64,000 nt of DNA, taken from assembly GCA_963791235.1 (NCBI GenBank), contig CAWBRW010000024.1:3542-67541 (forward strand). The letters are read 5' to 3'. Source of the DNA: JALORV01 sp963791235 (GTDB lineage: Bacteria; Pseudomonadota; Gammaproteobacteria; Burkholderiales; Burkholderiaceae_F). Shown piece by piece: positions 8,198 through 15,470 of the stretch (positions within the stretch are counted from its first letter, which is position 1; each line of letters begins with the position of its first letter). A program made the translations under genes and the position numbers. A model generated the notes under the pieces. That model was not told the origin of the DNA. It ran no database searches and saw only the letters and a list, made by a program, of their open reading frames with translations.

Positions 8198-8810
8198 TCA
8201 GCCAGTTCTTCGCCGGCGCGAAGTGGCTCTCGTCGCCTGTCGCGGTCGCAGCGACTCGAGGATGGCATCGCGGCTGACCGCAAGGATTTCATCGGCCAGT
8301 GGGGAATCGTCCGGGCAAGCCCGCGACATGACGAGAGCGCCCACCGCGTGCGTCAGCACGTCGAGGATCCTGGCTCGCACCTGCGCGGCGCCAGCGGCGT
8401 CCGACGCGCCGTTCTGCTGGCTCAGTGCCGCAACCAGATTCTCGACGCCGTCCGCAAAGGCGACCCGAACCGAGTCCGGCTGCCGTGCAGCGTCCGCCGC
8501 CCAGCGCTGCCATCGTGCAGCCGGTGGCGCGACCGTCCCGGTGCTCGCGAGAGAGGTAGTGGCGGACGAACTCCGATGCATCCACGCCTTCGGACAGCGC
8601 CGTGGTCTGCGCGATGCCGCATGCCGTCGATTCCGCCATCAGGTCGGCCTTGGAGCCGAACTGCTTGTAGAAGCCGCCGTGGGTGAAGCCCGCTGCCGCC
8701 ATCAGATCGGCAACGCCGACCCCATCGAAGCCGCGCTCGCGAAACAGCTGGGAGGCCGTCTCGACGACGAGGGCTCGATTGGCCTCCGCCTGTGCCTTGG
8801 TGACTTTCAT
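8198..8810 (-). CDS. TetR-family repressor (one frameshift)
   Basis: The N-terminal helix-turn-helix domain is clear: 'ALVVETASQLFRERGFDGVGVADLMAAAGFTHGGFYKQFGSKADLM'. At 'GCTMAALG' the frame breaks, and the adjacent minus-strand frame continues 'ADAARQPDSVRVAFADGVENLVAAL' and 'ARILDVLTHAVGALVMSRA', the usual C-terminal ligand domain. The total of 613 bases is not a multiple of three; a single extra G in the GC run near 8497-8503 explains it. The gene is divergent from an MDR-type oxidoreductase and an SDR gene, a common repressor plus electrophile-detoxification layout. Two palindromes in the intergenic region are its likely operators. Confidence 0.8.
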
Positions 8811-8854
8811 CTCTGTCCGAGTTGGGGATGCTCGTCTGTCGTAAGTGCAGACTA

Positions 8855-8911
8855 TACATTGATGATGTTCATCATCAAAGCCTTGACTTTTAAGATGATG
8901 AGCATCATCAT
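8855..8911. promoter_or_regulatory. Divergent promoter region with two palindromic TetR operators
   Basis: Operator 1 (8860-8877) is TGATGATGTTCATCATCA, eight-base perfect arms around TT. Operator 2 (8894-8909) is GATGATGAGCATCATC, seven-base perfect arms around AG. Their centres are 33 bases apart, about three helical turns. On the minus strand TTGATG-16-TATAGT forms a good promoter for tetR, with operator 1 covering its spacer. On the plus strand TTGACT at 8883-8888 with a weak -10 (CATCAT, 8906-8911) would drive the oxidoreductase, with operator 2 covering its spacer. Binding would therefore repress both directions. Confidence 0.75.
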
Positions 8912-8976
8912 TGCGTCATTCGACCTCGCCACGGCCTCTCCGGCGAGACGCACATCCCGAACCCATGCGAGCCACC

Positions 8977-9981
8977 ATGAAAGCACTCACCTTCAAACGC
9001 TATGGCAAGTCGCCCGAGATCGGGTTCGCCGACGTTCCACGCCCCACGCTGAAGGCCGACGAACTGCTGGTTCAGGTCCACGCTGCCAGCGTGAACCCGA
9101 TCGACAACATGATCCCGACCGGGCTCTTCAAAGCCGTCGTGCGATTTCGAGCTGCCGGCCACGCTGGGCAGCGATCTGGCCGGTGTCGTGACCGAGGTCG
9201 GCAGCCGCGTGACCCGCTTCAAGCCGGGCGATGCTGTCTTCGCCAACATCTTCGACCAGGGTACGGGCTCGATCGCCGAGTTCGCGGTCGTGCCCGGAGA
9301 GCGCTGCCGCGCTGAAACCGGCCAATCTGGACTTCGTGCAGGCGGCATCGATCCCGATGGTCGGGCTGACCTCGTGGCAAGCGCTGAAGGAGCGCGTCGA
9401 ATCTTCGGGCCGGGCAGAAGGTGTTCATCCCGGCAGGCTCCGGCGGCATTGGCACGTTCGCGATCCAGTTGGCAAAGCACTTGGGCGCCAAGGTGGGAAC
9501 GACCACCAGCACGGGCAACGTCGAACTGGTGCGCAGCCTGGGCGCCGACGAGGTGGTCGACTACAAGAAGCAGGCATTCGAGACGGTGCTGCGCGGCTAC
9601 GACGCGGTGCTCGGCACCGTCAGGGGTGACGCGATCGAGAAGTCCATCGGCATCCTCAAGCCGAGGGGCACGATCGTCTCCCTGGTCGGGCCGCTGGACG
9701 CCGCATTCGCTCGCGCTCGCCGGCTCAACTTCGTCCTGACGTTCGTGTTCGCGCTGATGAGCCGCAAGATCATGCGCCTGGCGAAAAAGCGGGACGTCGC
9801 CTACTCATTCCTCTTTGCCCGCCCCGATGGCGATCAACTCGCCCAGATCGGCAAGCTCCTCGAGACGCAGCGCATCCGGCCGGTGATCGACAAGGTGTTT
9901 CCGTTCGAGCAGGCAAAGGAGGCACTGGCATACCTCGCCCAGGGGCGCTCCAAGGGCAAGGTCGTCGTGCAGATGCAATAG
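8977..9981 (+). CDS. MDR-family NADPH:quinone oxidoreductase-like enzyme (three frameshifts)
   Basis: A medium-chain dehydrogenase/reductase of the quinone-oxidoreductase branch, without the structural-zinc cysteines. Conserved pieces in order: 'MKALTFKRYGKSPEIGF', 'VQVHAASVNPIDNM', 'LGSDLAGVVTEVGSRVTRFKPGDAVFAN', 'LDFVQAASIPMVGLTSWQAL', the nucleotide-binding 'FIPAGSGGIGTFAIQLAKHLGA', and 'PVIDKVFPFEQAKEALAYLAQGRSKGKVVVQ'. They lie in three frames, with shifts near 9143, 9305 and 9410. Everything needed is present on either side of each shift, so sequencing error is likelier than decay. It is divergent from tetR and followed by an SDR gene, together probably a repressor-controlled carbonyl or quinone reduction operon. 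Confidence 0.8.
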
Positions 9982-10120
9982 CCCTCATCGACACACCGAA
10001 AGTCCACATGGCCCGGCGCCTCGACCCGCCGTGCGAGGGCAGCGCGCTCGATCCCGCCATTTGCGGCATACCCGGGCAGTTGCCCACCCACTTCCTTCCT
10101 CACCCGCCTTGGAGAATGCA

Positions 10121-10824
10121 ATGAAGATCGAGAACGCAGTAGCCCTCGTCACGGGCGCGAACCGAGGCATCGGCCGCGCATTTGCAGATGAACTGCTCGC
10201 CCGCGGTGCCCGCAAGGTCTATGCGGCCGCACGCGACCCGGCCGCCATCACCCAACGCGGGGTTCAAGCCCTGCGACTGGACGTGAACCAGCCGGAAGAC
10301 GTGGCCGCCGCCGCAGCGCTGGCCTCGGACGTGACGCTGGTGATCAACAACGCCGGCATTGCCCAGCCGGGTGGGTTTCTCGCAGCTGACAGAGAAGACG
10401 TCGCACGGCGCATTTTCGAGACCAACTTCTTCGGCATGTTGCGGATCAGCAAGGCCTTCGCGCCGATCCTCAAAGGCATGGTGGCGGCGCGTTCCTCAAC
10501 GTCTTGTCGGTCTCCTCGTGGGTGAACGGCGGCGAATTGGCAGCCTATTCGGCCAGCAAGTCCGCGGCTTGGTCGCTTACCAACGCCCTGCGCAACGAAC
10601 TGGCGGCGCAGAAGACGCAAGTGCTGGCGCTGCACATGGGCTACGTCGATACCGATCTCACGCGCGGGTTCGACGTGCCGAAGGCCAGCCCCGAAGCGAT
10701 CGTCCGGCGGGCGCTCGACGGACTCGAATCGGGCCTCGACGAGGTACTGGCCGACGAGCTCACCCTGCAAATCAAGCGCGGGCTGACCGCGGCGCGGCCA
10801 AGCTACCTTCTGCAGCAGGCCTGA
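10121..10824 (+). CDS. Short-chain dehydrogenase/reductase (one frameshift)
   Basis: A classical SDR: the glycine motif is in 'ALVTGANRGIGRAFADELLARGA', the N-N-A-G motif in 'VTLVINNAGIAQPGGF', and the Y-x-x-x-K active site in 'AYSASKSAAWSLTNALRNEL'. The serine is in 'NVLSVSSWVNGG'. The frame breaks at about 10480; inserting one base there turns 'ILKGMVAAR' into 'ILKGNGGGAFLNVLSVSSW', the expected sequence. The 704-base span is one short of a multiple of three. ATG 10121 has a GGAGAATGC context. It follows the MDR oxidoreductase by 139 bases and is probably under the same TetR control. Confidence 0.82.
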
Positions 10825-10833
10825 ACCGTCAGT

Positions 10834-10953
10834 TACCCGAGCAATCCAGGGGTGCGTCCGTAGAGGGCTCGCGCTGCTGCTTCTTCACCACGCGGCATCG
10901 CGACCTGCAAGTGATCTAGCGCCAGCGCCTTGGCCGTGTACGCAATCTGGCGC
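10834..10953 (-). pseudogene. Fragment of a VOC/glyoxalase-family gene
   Basis: On the minus strand 'LALDHLQVAMPRGEEAAARALYG' ends at a stop after 'RTPGLLG'. The L-D-H-x-Q-x-A-M-P and A-R-x-(F/L)-Y-G spacing is the standard N-terminus of small glyoxalase/bleomycin-resistance proteins, which should run on for another 100 residues. Only the first quarter is here. The rest is replaced by the SDR gene, so this is a broken remnant. The motif is short. Confidence 0.45.
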
Positions 10954-10985
10954 GCGGGCTGGACACAGCAAAGCGTCTGTTGTCA

Positions 10986-11009
10986 GGCAAATCGTGCGGC
11001 GCAACGGAA
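10986..11009 (+). repeat. Dispersed short repeat, copy A
   Basis: Twenty-four bases identical to a stretch at 20349-20372, followed in both places by a similar 'atggcGgcag(t/a)tggccg' tail. It lies between the VOC fragment and the end of the first toxin-antitoxin operon. A third, diverged copy is at 21723-21746. Function unknown; probably a remnant of a mobile or recombination-associated sequence. Confidence 0.6.
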
Positions 11010-11033
11010 TGGCGGCAGTTGGCCGACAGTGCG

Positions 11034-11333
11034 CTACGGAGCAGTGCTCTCAACTGCAGGTGTTGCCTGCAATTGAATGCCAACGGCCTTCAGGACTTTC
11101 AGGACCGTGTCGTAGCGCGGCTTCGCGCCAGGGGCGAAGGCCTTGTAAAGGCTTTCCCTGCCAAGGCCTGTTTCACTCGCGACGTGTGACATGCCCCTGG
11201 CCTTGGCCACATCCGCGACCGCCATCAGGAAGACGTCCGGATTGGCATCCTCCAGGGCGGCTGTCAGGTACTCGGCGATAACCTCGTCGTTGTCGAGGTA
11301 GTCAGCCACGTCGAACGCCTTCAGCTTGGGCAT
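11034..11333 (-). CDS. HigA-like antitoxin (addiction module antidote)
   Basis: A 99-residue protein with a helix-turn-helix in its second half ('VAKARGMSHVASETGLGRESLYKAF') and a family-typical opening 'FDVADYLDNDEVIAEYLTAALEDANPDVFLMAVADVA'. This is the putative addiction-module antidote family that pairs with small RelE-like toxins. It neutralises the toxin and represses the operon. It starts three bases after the toxin gene ends, so the order is toxin then antitoxin, as in higBA loci. Confidence 0.88.
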   Translation of the reverse strand: MPKLKAFDVADYLDNDEVIAEYLTAALEDANPDVFLMAVADVAKARGMSHVASETGLGRESLYKAFAPGAKPRYDTVLKVLKAVGIQLQATPAVESTAP

Positions 11334-11336
11334 CGA

Positions 11337-11633
11337 TCAGTCCTCCAGTTGTGCCGCCAATTCCTTGGCTCTCCGTATGTCCTTTTGCTGGCTCGACTTG
11401 TCGCCACCGCACAGCAGCAGATACACCATCCGCCCGCGCCGCGTGAAGTACACGCGGTAACCCGGCCCAGCGTGAATCCTCATCTCCGAGACACCGTCGC
11501 CCACCGGCTCGCAATCGCCGAAGTTGCCTAGGGACGCCGATCGAAGGCGCGCCAGGATCCTGGCCTTGCCGACCGGGTCCCGAAGCGCCCGCAGCCAATC
11601 ATCAAAGTCCTGGGTACGAAGAAACTCGTTCAC
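11337..11633 (-). CDS. RelE/ParE-superfamily toxin (addiction module killer protein)
   Basis: A 98-residue basic protein of the RelE-fold killer family paired with the antidote downstream. Typical segments are 'FDDWLRALRDPVGKARILARLRSASLGNFGDCEPVGDGVSEMRI', 'GPGYRVYFTRRG', 'VYLLLCGGDKSSQQKDIRRAKELA'. Members cleave ribosome-associated mRNA. An inverted repeat immediately upstream (11637-11652) is the presumed autoregulatory site. The neighbourhood is rich in mobile DNA, as is usual for such modules. Confidence 0.88.
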   Translation of the reverse strand: MNEFLRTQDFDDWLRALRDPVGKARILARLRSASLGNFGDCEPVGDGVSEMRIHAGPGYRVYFTRRGRMVYLLLCGGDKSSQQKDIRRAKELAAQLED

Positions 11634-11636
11634 AGT

Positions 11637-11652
11637 GTATCCCTTTGGATAC
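11637..11652. promoter_or_regulatory. Inverted repeat, probable operator of the toxin-antitoxin operon
   Basis: GTATCC-CTTT-GGATAC is a perfect six-base inverted repeat three bases upstream of the toxin start. Toxin-antitoxin complexes normally bind such sites over their own promoter. Confidence 0.6.
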
Positions 11653-11808
11653 GTTCATGTCAATGCCGGACTGCCGGCATTCAAGTATCGCCTGCCGTTA
11701 AGAAACGATGCGCTTACGGTAGGAGTCTTCCATGGGCGTCCCTGCCGTAGGCCGGGCGGTTTGGCCGAAGCCGCCTGTTTCCGCTGTTCAACTGTTTGGA
11801 GCTCTGCA

Positions 11809-12447
11809 ATGACTGATCAAGCAATGGAGTTCCCGCTCGTTGTGGTCCACCACCCACCGTGGAACAAGGACCGCATCATCGGGCAAAAGGCACCTTTCAA
11901 GCTGAAGGAGATCTGTGCGATTCGAGCGTGGCTCGACTTCGAGCACAACGTCCGCGATCGTGCGCTGCTTGACGTCGCAGTCGACAGCAAGATGCGTGGC
12001 GGCGATGTGACCCGTCTCCGCGTGGACGATGTCTGCCACGGCGACCAGGTGGCCTCACGGGCCAGCGTCCGGCAAAGCAAGACGCAGCGTCCAGTGACCT
12101 TCGAGATCACGCCGACGACACGCAAGTCGGTCGCGGCGTGGATCAAGGCGGCGGACCTCAAGCCGGGTGACTACCTGTTCCCGAGTCGCGTCAACAAGGA
12201 CGGCCACCTCAGCACGCGCCAATACAGCCGCATCGTGAAGGACTGGGTCAAGATCATTGGCGAAGACCCGTCGCGCTATGGCATGCACTCGCTGCGGCGC
12301 ACCAAGGTGACGATCATGTACCGGCAAACGCATAACCTGCGGGCCGCACAGATCCTGCTCGGTCACACCAAGATCGAGAACACCGTGAAGTATCTCGGCG
12401 TCGAACTTGACGAGGCGTTGACCCTGTCGGAGCAGGTTGAGGTCTAG
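11809..12447 (+). CDS. Minimal tyrosine recombinase (catalytic domain only)
   Basis: A 212-residue site-specific recombinase of the phage-integrase superfamily, lacking the usual N-terminal core-binding domain; its length is like FimB/FimE-type invertases. The catalytic set is visible: Arg in 'SKMRGGDVTRLRVDD', Lys in 'VRQSKTQRPVTFEI', H-x-x-R in 'GMHSLRRTKVT', His in 'QILLGHTKIENTVKYL' and the nucleophile Tyr in that same segment. The ATG at 11809 was chosen because similarity begins there, although the frame is open to 11524. It sits between two toxin-antitoxin operons and has its own terminator. It could act on the island's recombination sites or be an orphan. Confidence 0.85.
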   Translation: MTDQAMEFPLVVVHHPPWNKDRIIGQKAPFKLKEICAIRAWLDFEHNVRDRALLDVAVDSKMRGGDVTRLRVDDVCHGDQVASRASVRQSKTQRPVTFEITPTTRKSVAAWIKAADLKPGDYLFPSRVNKDGHLSTRQYSRIVKDWVKIIGEDPSRYGMHSLRRTKVTIMYRQTHNLRAAQILLGHTKIENTVKYLGVELDEALTLSEQVEV

Positions 12448-12460
12448 CTACATGACCGTT

Positions 12461-12497
12461 CGGGGAACTCGCGAATGAACGGGTTCCCCGTTTCTTT
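12461..12497 (+). terminator. Rho-independent terminator of the recombinase gene
   Basis: CGGGGAAC (12461-12468) pairs with GTTCCCCG (12483-12490), followed by TTTCTTT, fourteen bases after the recombinase stop codon. Confidence 0.75.
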
Positions 12498-12641
12498 CTG
12501 CGGCAGCATCTGCAACAAAGAGCGGTCACCACCGAGCTGCTCGGGGTGTCAGCTCTAAGGTCGATTGCTGGACTACGGTCAACGGCGGCTCGTGGCCGAC
12601 CTCGGTCTCCGTACCCGGCGAGCGATGCTGCGCCGCTTACC

Positions 12642-12968
12642 CTATCTCGGTTTTGGCGGCATGGGAATGACGTTCGGCTCTGCAAAGCGCCCGGTCGCGA
12701 GCGGTGTTACGCGCTGAAGGAACTGCGGTGCAACGTTCCATTGCTGGCCGGTTTCAGCAATGACCGTGACAGTTTTGCGGTTGTAGCGGGTCAATACACC
12801 CGTCACCAGCGGGTGGCCGTCTGGCTGAAACTGGACGCGCTCGCCGACCTTAAATTCCATCATCTGAACGTGAGATCTCATTTGCTGCAAGAGTCGCAGG
12901 CGCTCGACGATGCGATGGTTGAGGTCGACGAGGTCCGCTTCGCTCAGGCGGTCAATGTCAATATTCAT
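12642..12968 (-). CDS. Hypothetical protein, N-terminal coiled helix plus small SH3/KOW-like barrel
   Basis: A 108-residue protein starting 'MNIDIDRLSEADLVDLNHRIVERLRLLQQMRSHVQMMEF', an amphipathic helix, followed by 'FKVGERVQFQPDGHPLVTGVLTRYNRKTVTVIAETGQQWNVAPQFLQRV'. The second part has the look of a KOW or SH3-like barrel that might bind nucleic acid. Proteins of this pattern occur widely as hypotheticals. The ATG at 12968 was chosen over the longer frame. It ends the minus-strand unit that begins with the second toxin-antitoxin pair, 25 bases downstream of the antitoxin, so it may be a third operon member. Confidence 0.65.
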   Translation of the reverse strand: MNIDIDRLSEADLVDLNHRIVERLRLLQQMRSHVQMMEFKVGERVQFQPDGHPLVTGVLTRYNRKTVTVIAETGQQWNVAPQFLQRVTPLATGRFAEPNVIPMPPKPR

Positions 12969-12993
12969 GGGCCACGCTCCCCGGCGTTTCCGG

Positions 12994-13281
12994 TTACGCG
13001 GCTTCGAGCTCGAAGTGGACCTTGCGACCGATCGCGGTCGCAAGGTTCACCAGGGCATCCAGCGAGAACCTTGAAACCCGCCCGCGCAGCAGGTCGTTCA
13101 TCCGTGGCTGCGTGACACCGCAGCGGCGCGCCGCCTCGACTTGGGTCCAGCCGTTTTCCTTGACGATCGCCGCGATCTTCTGCATCAGTTCCGTCCGCGC
13201 CCGCAGGTTGGCTGCCTGCTCAGGGGTGTCAGCCAGTGCATCCCACACGCTGTCGTAACGATCCACAGCCTTCTTCTTCAC
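12994..13281 (-). CDS. XRE-family antitoxin (HigA type)
   Basis: A 95-residue protein with a canonical XRE helix-turn-helix, 'NGWTQVEAARRCGVTQPRMNDLLRGRVSRFSLDALVNLATAIG', ending 'RKVHFELEAA'. This is the HigA-type antitoxin that follows Gp49/HigB-like toxins. Its start overlaps the toxin stop by four bases (ATGA), so translation is coupled. Confidence 0.88.
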   Translation of the reverse strand: MKKKAVDRYDSVWDALADTPEQAANLRARTELMQKIAAIVKENGWTQVEAARRCGVTQPRMNDLLRGRVSRFSLDALVNLATAIGRKVHFELEAA

Positions 13282-13604
13282 GTTCGTTCCTTTACGACCT
13301 GCGCCAGTCGCTGTCTGGCGACGTCCACATCGCGCTTTGATGTCGCCTGTGTCTTCTTCTGGAACGCATGCAAGACATAGACGGCTTCACGCAGCCTCGC
13401 CGTGTAGATCACCCGGTAGGTTCCCGAGTCGTCCCAGATCCTGATCTCTTCGACGCCTTTACCTATCGCCGGCATCGGTTTGCAGTCGTCCGGTGTCTGC
13501 CCACGTTGAACCTTGTCGAGCTGATAGCCCGCGTCATGCCGTGCATCTTCTGGAAACTCGCGCAATCGCTTGAGCGAATCACCGACGAAGACTATGGGCT
13601 TCAT
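13278..13604 (-). CDS. HigB/Gp49-like toxin
   Basis: A 108-residue RelE-fold protein of the phage-derived Gp49/HigB family: 'PIVFVGDSLKRLREFPEDARHDAGYQLDKVQRG', 'MPAIGKGVEEIRIWDDSGTYRVIYTARL' and 'AVYVLHAFQKKTQATSKRDVDVARQRL'. The R-x-x-Y/F and H-A-F-x-K-K-T-x-x-T signatures are intact. Such toxins are ribosome-dependent mRNA interferases. Upstream lies a 7+7 inverted repeat that is the likely operator. Confidence 0.88.
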   Translation of the reverse strand: MKPIVFVGDSLKRLREFPEDARHDAGYQLDKVQRGQTPDDCKPMPAIGKGVEEIRIWDDSGTYRVIYTARLREAVYVLHAFQKKTQATSKRDVDVARQRLAQVVKERT

Positions 13605-13611
13605 CGCAGCA

Positions 13612-13631
13612 ATATATCAGTACGGATATAT
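13612..13631. promoter_or_regulatory. Inverted repeat, probable operator of the second toxin-antitoxin operon
   Basis: ATATATC-6-GATATAT, perfect seven-base arms, starts eight bases upstream of the toxin start codon. It is markedly AT-rich for this genome, so it also overlaps the likely -10 region. Confidence 0.65.
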
Positions 13632-13798
13632 GAGTGCAAGCGGCGAGTAACGCGTGAATTTCGAACGTCATGTCGGCTTACTGGCAACAACGCGTTGCCC
13701 AATTCGTCCGCTCTTGGGCAGAGCGACGCTGATCCGATCGGCCGCATTTGGGCGAATCAGCCGCCACGGGGTAACGGCAGAAGATGGCCGAACGGCGC

Positions 13799-13984
13799 CT
13801 ACCCGCTGGGCGACGTCACCGGGTCCCACACAACTAGGAGAAACGTTGCGACCGGTCCGATCAACAAGGAAATAAGGCCCCAACGCAGTCGGCTGCGCCC
13901 GGCACTTCTTGCCAAGGCAGCGTTGATCAGAGCAAGAGTGAACCATCCGACCGAATAGGTCGCAGCTTCAACTGAGTACTGCAT
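13799..13984 (-). CDS. 61-residue two-helix membrane protein
   Basis: Starting at the ATG at 13984: 'MQYSVEAATYSVGWFTLALI' then 'ARSAGRSRLRWGLISLLIGPVATFLLVV'. Two transmembrane helices are joined by a basic loop. The S-R-x-x-W-x-x-x-S-L-L-x-G-P-x-A-T-F-L-L-V-V pattern recurs in small bacterial hypothetical proteins found near mobile DNA. The longer upstream frame is not protein-like. Flanking gap 13632-13798 holds a diverged 'cggcagaagatggccgaac' repeat word. Confidence 0.5.
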   Translation of the reverse strand: MQYSVEAATYSVGWFTLALINAALARSAGRSRLRWGLISLLIGPVATFLLVVWDPVTSPSG

Positions 13985-14067
13985 CAGCCACCGGTTGGCC
14001 ACGTCCGGTCGTGGCCGTATTGGCACGCCGGCCATGTCAGCACTGAGTGGGTGATGCGACTGCCCTC

Positions 14068-14643
14068 TCAGCGCCGTGGCACCGACGCGAACCAGGCGGC
14101 GAGCTCGTCGATGTCGTCGTTCGAGAGATCGGAAAGCAGCGGGTCGCGGCCCGGGCCGTGCGTCCGCGTTCCGCTCCTCATCATCTGAAGCGTCCACGCT
14201 GTGTACAGCGGCTTTTGTCCGGCCAGGCGTGCCGCGCCCGAATGGGAACCCTGCAGCGCGGGCCCATGGCATTGCGCACAGCGGAGCGCGGCCGATTTCG
14301 ACCTGCCGGCCTCGATCTGCGCCGAGCCGGCAACGGGATCGACTGGAGCCGGCTCGCGCGCGGCGTAGTAGCTGGCGAGGGCGGACACATCCTGATCGTT
14401 CAACTCGTTGGCGAAGGCGACCATAGGCGGGTTGGTTCGCCTGCGCTCACGGAAGGCGCGCATCTGCGCGACGAAATAGGCTTCCGGCTGCCCTTCGAGC
14501 AACGGCGAGGTGGCCTGCGTCGCCGCAGAATGGCACACGGCGCAGCGAGTTCCGAGTCGGCTCAGCTCGACGGTATCGGCGGCCGATGCGGCACCGCACG
14601 CCTGCAGGCCGATGCAGAGGATTGCCGCCGCTGCGCTGCGCAT
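14068..14643 (-). CDS. Secreted di-heme cytochrome c
   Basis: After a signal peptide (MRSAAAAILCIGLQACGAASA) come two c-type heme motifs, C-A-V-C-H near residue 35 and C-A-Q-C-H near residue 123, each opening a class I-like domain of about 85 residues. Distal ligands are likely the methionines in 'NPPMVAFANELNDQDVSALASYYA' and 'LYTAWTLQMMRSGTRTHGPG'. The tandem arrangement is that of cytochrome c4-type electron carriers. The frame is open to 14826, but the ATG at 14643 opens the signal peptide. It is followed upstream on the same strand by a DUF4124 gene with about 190 bases between. Confidence 0.85.
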   Translation of the reverse strand: MRSAAAAILCIGLQACGAASAADTVELSRLGTRCAVCHSAATQATSPLLEGQPEAYFVAQMRAFRERRRTNPPMVAFANELNDQDVSALASYYAAREPAPVDPVAGSAQIEAGRSKSAALRCAQCHGPALQGSHSGAARLAGQKPLYTAWTLQMMRSGTRTHGPGRDPLLSDLSNDDIDELAAWFASVPRR

Positions 14644-14830
14644 AGGCCACAGGATCGCGCGGCCTTGCGCATACAGCCACGCAGCGGCGAAGCGCAACGC
14701 GGCGTCAAAATCCTTAACGAGATAACGGACCGTAACCATCGCGCATCCGACCGTCCGGTTTCGGATAATTCTGAGGTCACCACTGGCCGGCCGCAATTGG
14801 CCGGTACGCGAAGTCCCCCTTGTCACCGCA

Positions 14831-15295
14831 TCATCTGCGCGGCCGCAGCGGCATATCCGGTATGGCGGGGTCGATGGGCAAAAGTGGCTTTACGACCGAC
14901 GCGTTCGCCGGCCGTCGTTCAACCGCCGCCGCCGCCGCCACCGGCCGCCACGCGTAGCCGTAGTACGGCGCATAGGTGCCGTCGACATTGGCGTCGCCCG
15001 GTGAGGCGGGCGCATTTGAAGGTGTGACTTCGTTGCGCACGTTGATAGCCGGGTCGGCCGTGCGTGGGGCGTTGCGTGAGGCGTCCGGTGCGCGGGCGGG
15101 ACGCGGCACAAGCGCACGGTCGGCGACCGAGCTGAGAGTGCCGTGGTTCACGGGCTGTAGCTTGACGCCCGACGGTGGCCAGTCGCCGTAATTGACGACG
15201 TCGCTGTCATCGACCCACTTATACAGCTGCGCATAAGCAGTGGGCGCCGTGGCACTCAGCGCGCAGGTGATGATGAACAAGATGGCCGGTCGCAT
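14831..15295 (-). CDS. DUF4124-containing periplasmic protein
   Basis: A signal peptide (residues 1-22, ending AYAQ) is followed directly by the DUF4124 motif 'LYKWVDDSDVVNYGDWPPSG'. That motif normally reads Y-K-W-(V/T)-D-x-x-G-x-x-x-Y, and here the glycine is replaced by aspartate. The remaining 100 residues are proline- and alanine-rich and probably disordered. The family is periplasmic and of unknown function. Confidence 0.8.
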   Translation of the reverse strand: MRPAILFIITCALSATAPTAYAQLYKWVDDSDVVNYGDWPPSGVKLQPVNHGTLSSVADRALVPRPARAPDASRNAPRTADPAINVRNEVTPSNAPASPGDANVDGTYAPYYGYAWRPVAAAAAVERRPANASVVKPLLPIDPAIPDMPLRPRR

Positions 15296-15436
15296 GACCT
15301 CAAAACAATGCTCCGAGCGGACCGGCGTGTCAATTCATGCCCAACGATCAAACGACCATTGAACGACCGCTCTTGCGGTGCGAACCAACGTCCGTAGGTG
15401 AGTAGCCCACGGGAGTCACACCCGCAGGCCCTCTCA

Positions 15437-15470
15437 GAACCGGACGTGAGATTCTCATCTCATCCGGCTC
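15437..15470 (-). ncRNA. Group II intron domain V
   Basis: The 34-base minus-strand hairpin opens GAGCCGGATGAGATGAG and closes AATCTCACGTCCGGTTC. It has the length, the AGC-type catalytic triad position and the complementary closing GGTTC expected of domain V, the catalytic core of group II introns. It begins directly at the end of the maturase gene. Confidence 0.85.

Noticed and set aside
8059..8277. Plus-strand frame with a hydrophobic start after position 8059
   Set aside because: No ribosome site and the second half is antisense to the tetR 3' end.
13630..13800. Inverted words around the 61-residue membrane protein as a possible recombination site
   Set aside because: Words match the degenerate repeat tail only, with no symmetric core.
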